Positions 59,721 through 64,000 of a stretch of 64,000 nt of DNA are shown here, piece after piece; the first letter of the stretch is position 1, and every line of letters begins with the position of its first letter. The stretch lies in contig NC_044920.1 of assembly GCF_003576645.1 (NCBI RefSeq), forward strand, positions 19,351,100-19,415,099. The letters are read 5' to 3'. Below the pieces are notes generated by a model. That model saw nothing but the letters and a program-made list of their open reading frames with translations, was not told where the DNA came from and did not search any database. The position numbers were made by a program, and so were the translations under genes. Source of the stretch: Ipomoea triloba (taxonomy: Eukaryota; Streptophyta; Magnoliopsida; Solanales; Convolvulaceae).

Positions 59721-59726
59721 AATAAA
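59721..59726 (+). terminator. possible poly(A) signal of the NHL gene
   Basis: AATAAA about 325 bp after the stop codon in AT-rich 3' flank. Plant signals are loose, so other sites may be used. Confidence 0.35.
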
Positions 59727-60491
59727 GTTGCAAATCTCACCCTATAAATTTGTAAAGTTGTTACAATTTTAGTAAATTAGATAATAAATTTGTCTAATTT
59801 TGTGAGGATTATTATCATGTAACATTTATGCAAATTTTTCTTTACCTCTCTTTATTTCCAACACATCATTGTCCTTTAAAGTCAATTTTACCATTCTCCC
59901 CATTTAAATTGAAGAATAAGAACTAGTTAGCCTCTCAATTCTACTAGTCATTATACTCTACTTAATACAAATGTGAGTGAGATTATAGGTTTATTGAAGA
60001 TGATAGCGTGCTAGTGTATAACATACCTTGGAGTGACAATTTGCGACCCCCGAGGAGCTGAGGAGACTAAGAGTGTTTGGTTGGATGTAATTTGGGTGTA
60101 GTTTAATTGCAATTTTGTGGATGTCAAAATTACGCCGTTTGGTTAGAGGAAATTGCAATTCCACCGAATTGCAAGTCCCTCTAAATGTGGAATTGCAATT
60201 CATGGGATACCCCCATGAATTGCAATTCGGTGTTCAAGAGGGGTAAAATTGATAGTGTAGAGACAATTTTACCCCTCGAATAATACCCTTTGTCTTTTTA
60301 TTTTTATTTTTATTTTTTATTTTTTTTATAAAACACTTTGTTTTTAATACATTTTTTTGAAAATACTGTCTATTTTTTTTAATACCATTTTTTTGAAAAT
60401 ACCCTTGCAAAAAAAAAAAAAAAGATTTTGAAGATGTTTTGACAAATTCTCCTCCTCATCCTCCTCATCATCATCACCATCATCATCATTA

Positions 60492-60522
60492 CTAGTATTT
60501 TCGCCCGTGCATTGCACAGAAT
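60492..60522 (-). mobile_element. Helitron 3' terminus
   Basis: On the minus strand the decayed stem TGTGCAATGCACGGGCG precedes AAAATACTAG and T. The element body lies to the right; its 5' end was not found. Confidence 0.6.
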
Positions 60523-61626
60523 GGATTTTTTATAATATTTAACAATATTTAGATCGATATACAATTATATAAATTATATCATCGAATATTATATAACGCA
60601 ATTGATGAAATTGGTTGGATCGATTATGTTTTCTGATGTTTTTCTTGCTTGAATTAAAGCAAACAATTGTCCAATTACCCGTGCGATAGACAGATGAATT
60701 TGTAATTATATATTTAGATAATAAAAATAAAAATGAAATTATAAAAAATTCTAATATTGAAAGTGTACATTTATTTTATTATAAGATTAGTGCAAAAATA
60801 TTACTCAATTAATTGAATAATATATGACTTGTTTGTCTACAATTATCTTAAAAATATCGATATGTAATATTACTTATGTAATTATATTATTACTAAAATA
60901 AATATGGAAAAAATGAGAAATAATTTAATTCTAATTATTATAAAAATAAATTCAACGACCAACATTTAGCTTAATTGCCATAATAATTATTATGTAATTA
61001 TTATTAGTCAATTGCACTAATATATGTGTAATTATATTTTATGCCTTAAGTATATTTATTTTCACCATATCTCATTTAGTTTTTACTTCATCCTCCATAT
61101 TTGAATGAATTAATTTTAATTATTATAAAAAAACCTAACAACCCATGTTTAATTAAGTTTTTTTAAAGTTTTCAAAAGGAATGTGTAATTAATTTTTTTA
61201 TAAAAGTTTTTTAATAATTTTCAATCAATTAGTAATATCCTTTAACTTTTCCTATTTACCTCATTTCCGTTTCCTTTTTCATTAGGATCTTTTTAATTAA
61301 TTGACCAATAAAATATTTAATTAGTTGACTACAAAAGTTTGGGCTGGAAAATTAAATATGTGGATTTTTACTTTTATAGATAGTATATAGATTATGATCT
61401 TTTTATATTTTCAATCAATTAGTAATATCAGTTTTTCTTTTTCATTTTATATTTTTACTATTGTTTGGACGGGAATTTCACAAAGGATAATTTTATTTTC
61501 ATTAATAGTAGTATAGATATAGAAGTATAGATAAATATTCGAATTATTATTATTGGTGTAAATAATAATTAATAAATTATTTTTTCTTATAAAATTACAC
61601 ATAATTTGTTTCTATTATTTACACAA

Positions 61627-62146
61627 GAGTTAATTCCAGCAATGGTCCTCCGACTATATTGATTTTTCAAAATTAGTCCTCGACTTTTAATTTGGACAAT
61701 TTAAGTCCCTTGACTTTTAAATTCTTTCCAATGTTGGTCCTTTCGTCAAATTTTGGTTGAGTTGATGTCAAATGAAGGGGTAAAATTGTCTGTTCACATG
61801 TTTATTGTATTATTACCCGTATTTCTCATGTCCTATACGCTGTATATATGAATATAATCCCAGTCGAAGTCTCAATCGAAGCCATTAATCTCAGTCGAAG
61901 AGACTTCGACTGAAATTATATTCATATATATAGCGTATAGGACAGGAGAAATACGAGCAATAATTCACTATACATGTGAACGGACAATTTTACCCATTCA
62001 TTTGATATCAACTTAACAAGAATTTGACTAAAGGACCAACATTGGAAAAAATTTGAAAGTCAAGTGACTTAAATTGTCCAAATTAAAAGTCGAGAACTAA
62101 TTTTGGAAAATCAACATAGTCGGAGGACCATTGCTGGAATTAACTC
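61627..62146. mobile_element. Mutator-like foldback MITE, 9-bp target duplication
   Basis: GAGTTAATTCCAGCAATGGT and ACCATTGCTGGAATTAACTC are perfect termini of inverted repeats extending about 240 bp each. They include GGTCCTCCGACTATRTTGAT and GTATAGGACA words. It is flanked by TTTACACAA on both sides (61618-61626 and 62147-62155). Long inverted repeats plus a 9-bp duplication identify a MULE-derived non-autonomous element. No coding capacity. Confidence 0.92.
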
Positions 62147-62659
62147 TTTACACAATTATAATGGTTTAATTATTCTCAGAATTTGGTATATAAAATTTTG
62201 TTACCAATTAAGCATTATTAATTCTTTTACCAATTAATTAATAATATAGTTTGTGCTGAGGCGATGATTTTTACTTTTATCAATAGTATTGATACGTGAA
62301 TACAGAAACAAAAATTACCAATGAATAGATATTAGTTAATTTTTATTTTACATTTTCTTACCAAATAAATTTTATTAATTATTTGACCAATAAAATATTT
62401 ACTTAATTGACTACAAAAGTTTGGGCGGGAAATGAAATAGGAGTATTTTACTTTTATATATAGTATAGATTATTACTTAAGGGCATTTCAGTCATTGTAT
62501 CACTTATTTCCTTTTAATTCCCCTGTAATCCTATTCATGCATAGCAAACACTCTAATTTGAATTCATACTTTATTTTCACCTTATTCTCATCCCACCAAA
62601 GTACAATTGCTTTCCTCCCTAATTTTTTTTTCCTTCTAACCAAACGCCCCGTAAGAGTA

Positions 62660-63228
62660 AAACTCGGAGTTCTTGACGAAATTGAAGGCTTGAACCTTTG
62701 TGTCAGGCTAGGCCCTACTTTTCTATTTATTTATATTTTTTTTGATGAAACTTGACCAAAACCAGCCATTCTGATTTTAATAAATTGAAATCGGAACCAT
62801 TCATACCGTTTTAGTTCTAAAGTGTCTAATTAAGTTCGAATTGAACCATGGTAACCCCTAGCAACATGGACTATGTGCTTTGTTTTAGTTTTATTTCACA
62901 CACTAATTTTATTATAGTAACATTGACATATTATTTTAATTACACTTCATGTCGTCTATGCTATTCAGTTTTATTTTATACATACACATAATAGATTCGT
63001 TATAACAACACTAAAGTATTATTTTAATTATGAAACACGCTCATTTGACAATATACATGGGGTTGCAGAAAGCTTCACATAAAAAAATTGCGTCTCACCG
63101 CAGCAAGCTGCTACTCGCAATAGCATCTGCTTGCTGCTGCGATCAGCAATAAGAAATTCTTGCGGTTGTTCGCAGAAAAAATATTTCTTCTAAATATCAT
63201 CAAATAATATTTTTTCGTAGGAAAGTAT
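62660..63228. other. intergenic DNA with a small hairpin
   Basis: Non-coding. GCAGCAAGC (63100-63108) and GCTTGCTGC (63129-63137) can form a hairpin flanked by further CGCAG/CTGCG words, probably part of a small foldback element. Confidence 0.45.
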
Positions 63229-63351
63229 ATGAAAGATTTGAAGTGTACCGTAAAATTGATGAAAAAGTTATGAAAGATTTGAAGTGTACCGTAAAATTGA
63301 TAAAAAAGTTATGAAAGATTTGAAGTGTACCGTAAAATTGATGAAAAAGTT
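63229..63351. repeat. three 41-bp tandem units
   Basis: ATGAAAGATTTGAAGTGTAC and the following bases occur three times with a single difference. Confidence 0.95.
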
Positions 63352-63683
63352 TGTCTAGATAGAGGAAAAAAAAGTTTGTACAGAATCTTGAAAAGTTTGG
63401 GGTTAGAGGGTTGGATTTCATCTATTTATATTAATGAAGAAAAAGTCTACAAAATTCCTATTTTGACAGAGTCTATGAAAGTTAATAACTTTTTGAATAC
63501 GGGTAGACTTTTAAAAACTTTATAAAAATCTTAATTGAATACCAGTATACTTTTAAAGAGTTTTGAAAAGTCTGAATCCAATACCGATAATTAAAGAGTT
63601 TTTAAAAATATAAATTGAATACCACCAAACTTTTAAAGTTGATAAAAGTCATTAAAAACCAAGTCATGATTGAATACACCCCT

Positions 63684-63692
63684 AAACCCTAA
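63684..63692 (+). promoter_or_regulatory. telo-box upstream of snurportin
   Basis: AAACCCTAA lies 76 bp upstream of the start codon, a motif common in plant promoters and leaders of growth-linked genes. Confidence 0.5.
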
Positions 63693-63767
63693 TCCTATAG
63701 TGTGCCAATTGCCCTTCCGAATTCTTGTCATCTATCCCGGAACCGGATACCTTGAACTCCGTCAACG

Positions 63768-64000
63768 ATGGGGCAACACGATATTCGCCGTCCGTTGAAG
63801 CGTCCGGCGATCTCCGACCAACAACGACGCCGCGAGCAATCTCTTCTCCGTCAGGAACAGAACCGCCGCGATGCTCAGCTGCAAGCGCGCCGTTTAGCCT
63901 CCACCATACTCTCCATTCAATCCGAGCACCACGAGCTTGAACCCGGAGCCGAGGAAACTGAACCCGATTATCGATCTCAGAGCTGGTCAGCTCTCGAGAA
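63768..64000 (+). CDS. snurportin-1, 5' part (runs off the window)
   Basis: The first 77 codons of a frame open to the window end, starting MGQHDIRRPLKRPAISDQQR. Residues 7-45 are rich in Arg/Lys/Gln with KRPAISDQQRRREQSLLRQ and AQLQARRLAST, matching the N-terminal importin-beta-binding region of plant snurportin-1. Snurportin carries m3G-capped U snRNPs from cytoplasm to nucleus together with importin beta. The following acidic stretch (HHELEPGAEETEPD) is variable in the family. The cap-binding domain would lie beyond the window. The start is chosen because the family begins a few residues before RRPxKRPAISDQQ. Confidence 0.88.
   Translation, partial: MGQHDIRRPLKRPAISDQQRRREQSLLRQEQNRRDAQLQARRLASTILSIQSEHHELEPGAEETEPDYRSQSWSALE

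Larger units (their letters stand above)
60071..62650. mobile_element. probable Tourist-like element with nested insertions
   Basis: The left end GAGTGTTTGGTTGGATG and the right end CTAACCAAACGCCCC form a rough inverted repeat with TAA near both ends. Inside it lie a minus-strand Helitron terminus (60492) and a complete MULE-type MITE (61627-62146). Without them only AT-rich non-coding sequence remains. Boundaries are approximate. Confidence 0.4.

Noticed and set aside
63725..63940. 71-codon frame starting at the first ATT/ATG-like codon
   Set aside because: It is in another frame than the snurportin start at 63768, which matches a known protein.

Overview
This window is nuclear DNA from a flowering plant, most likely a eudicot. 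The evidence is spliced genes with plant-type GT-AG introns, plant ribosomal protein and snurportin genes, nuclear tRNA-Asp genes, Ty1/copia and Ty3/gypsy elements, L1-type LINEs with plant DUF4283 and RNase H domains, Helitrons, and many MITEs. The DNA is AT-rich with long (TA)n tracts. An Ipomoea-like (Convolvulaceae) source is only a guess. Most open reading frames longer than 60 codons are chance or transposon-derived; the real genes are split into short exons.

Layout: 0-1.7 kb has a tRNA-derived SINE with target duplications and two identical tRNA-Asp genes plus a relic. 4.8-5.5 kb and 11.2-11.9 kb hold two intact minus-strand copies of the eS27 ribosomal protein gene, a direct duplication of about 1.3 kb or more including telo-box/site II promoters. 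Two LINE derivatives, a possible solo LTR and MITEs lie between them. 12-15 kb is a cluster of foldback elements whose interiors are arrays of short motifs. 17.4-18.9 kb has a stray first exon of a twin-CX9C (DUF3128) gene fused to a decayed Ty3/gypsy pol. 21-21.8 kb has a small Helitron and a tRNA-Trp pseudogene. 24.4-26.0 kb is the intact DUF3128-type gene. 26.7-27.5 kb is a broken GABA/amino-acid transporter fragment. 29.8-36 kb carries two long copies of a non-autonomous Helitron family, one with remarkable stair-step duplications.

39-59.4 kb is the main gene: a 776-residue NHL-repeat protein (EMB1974-like) whose 17 coding exons join in frame. Intron 5 contains a 4,960-bp copia element with identical LTRs. 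Intron 6 contains a decayed minus-strand gypsy element that itself holds a coding-free copia-type LTR element and a MITE. 60-63.7 kb is another MITE nest, and the window ends in the 5' part of a snurportin-1 gene.

The genes have no visible operon-like relation. The complete or entering genes serve housekeeping functions (translation, a predicted mitochondrial twin-CX9C protein, an essential NHL protein, snRNP import). The rest of the sequence is a transposon landscape with several recent and many decayed layers.
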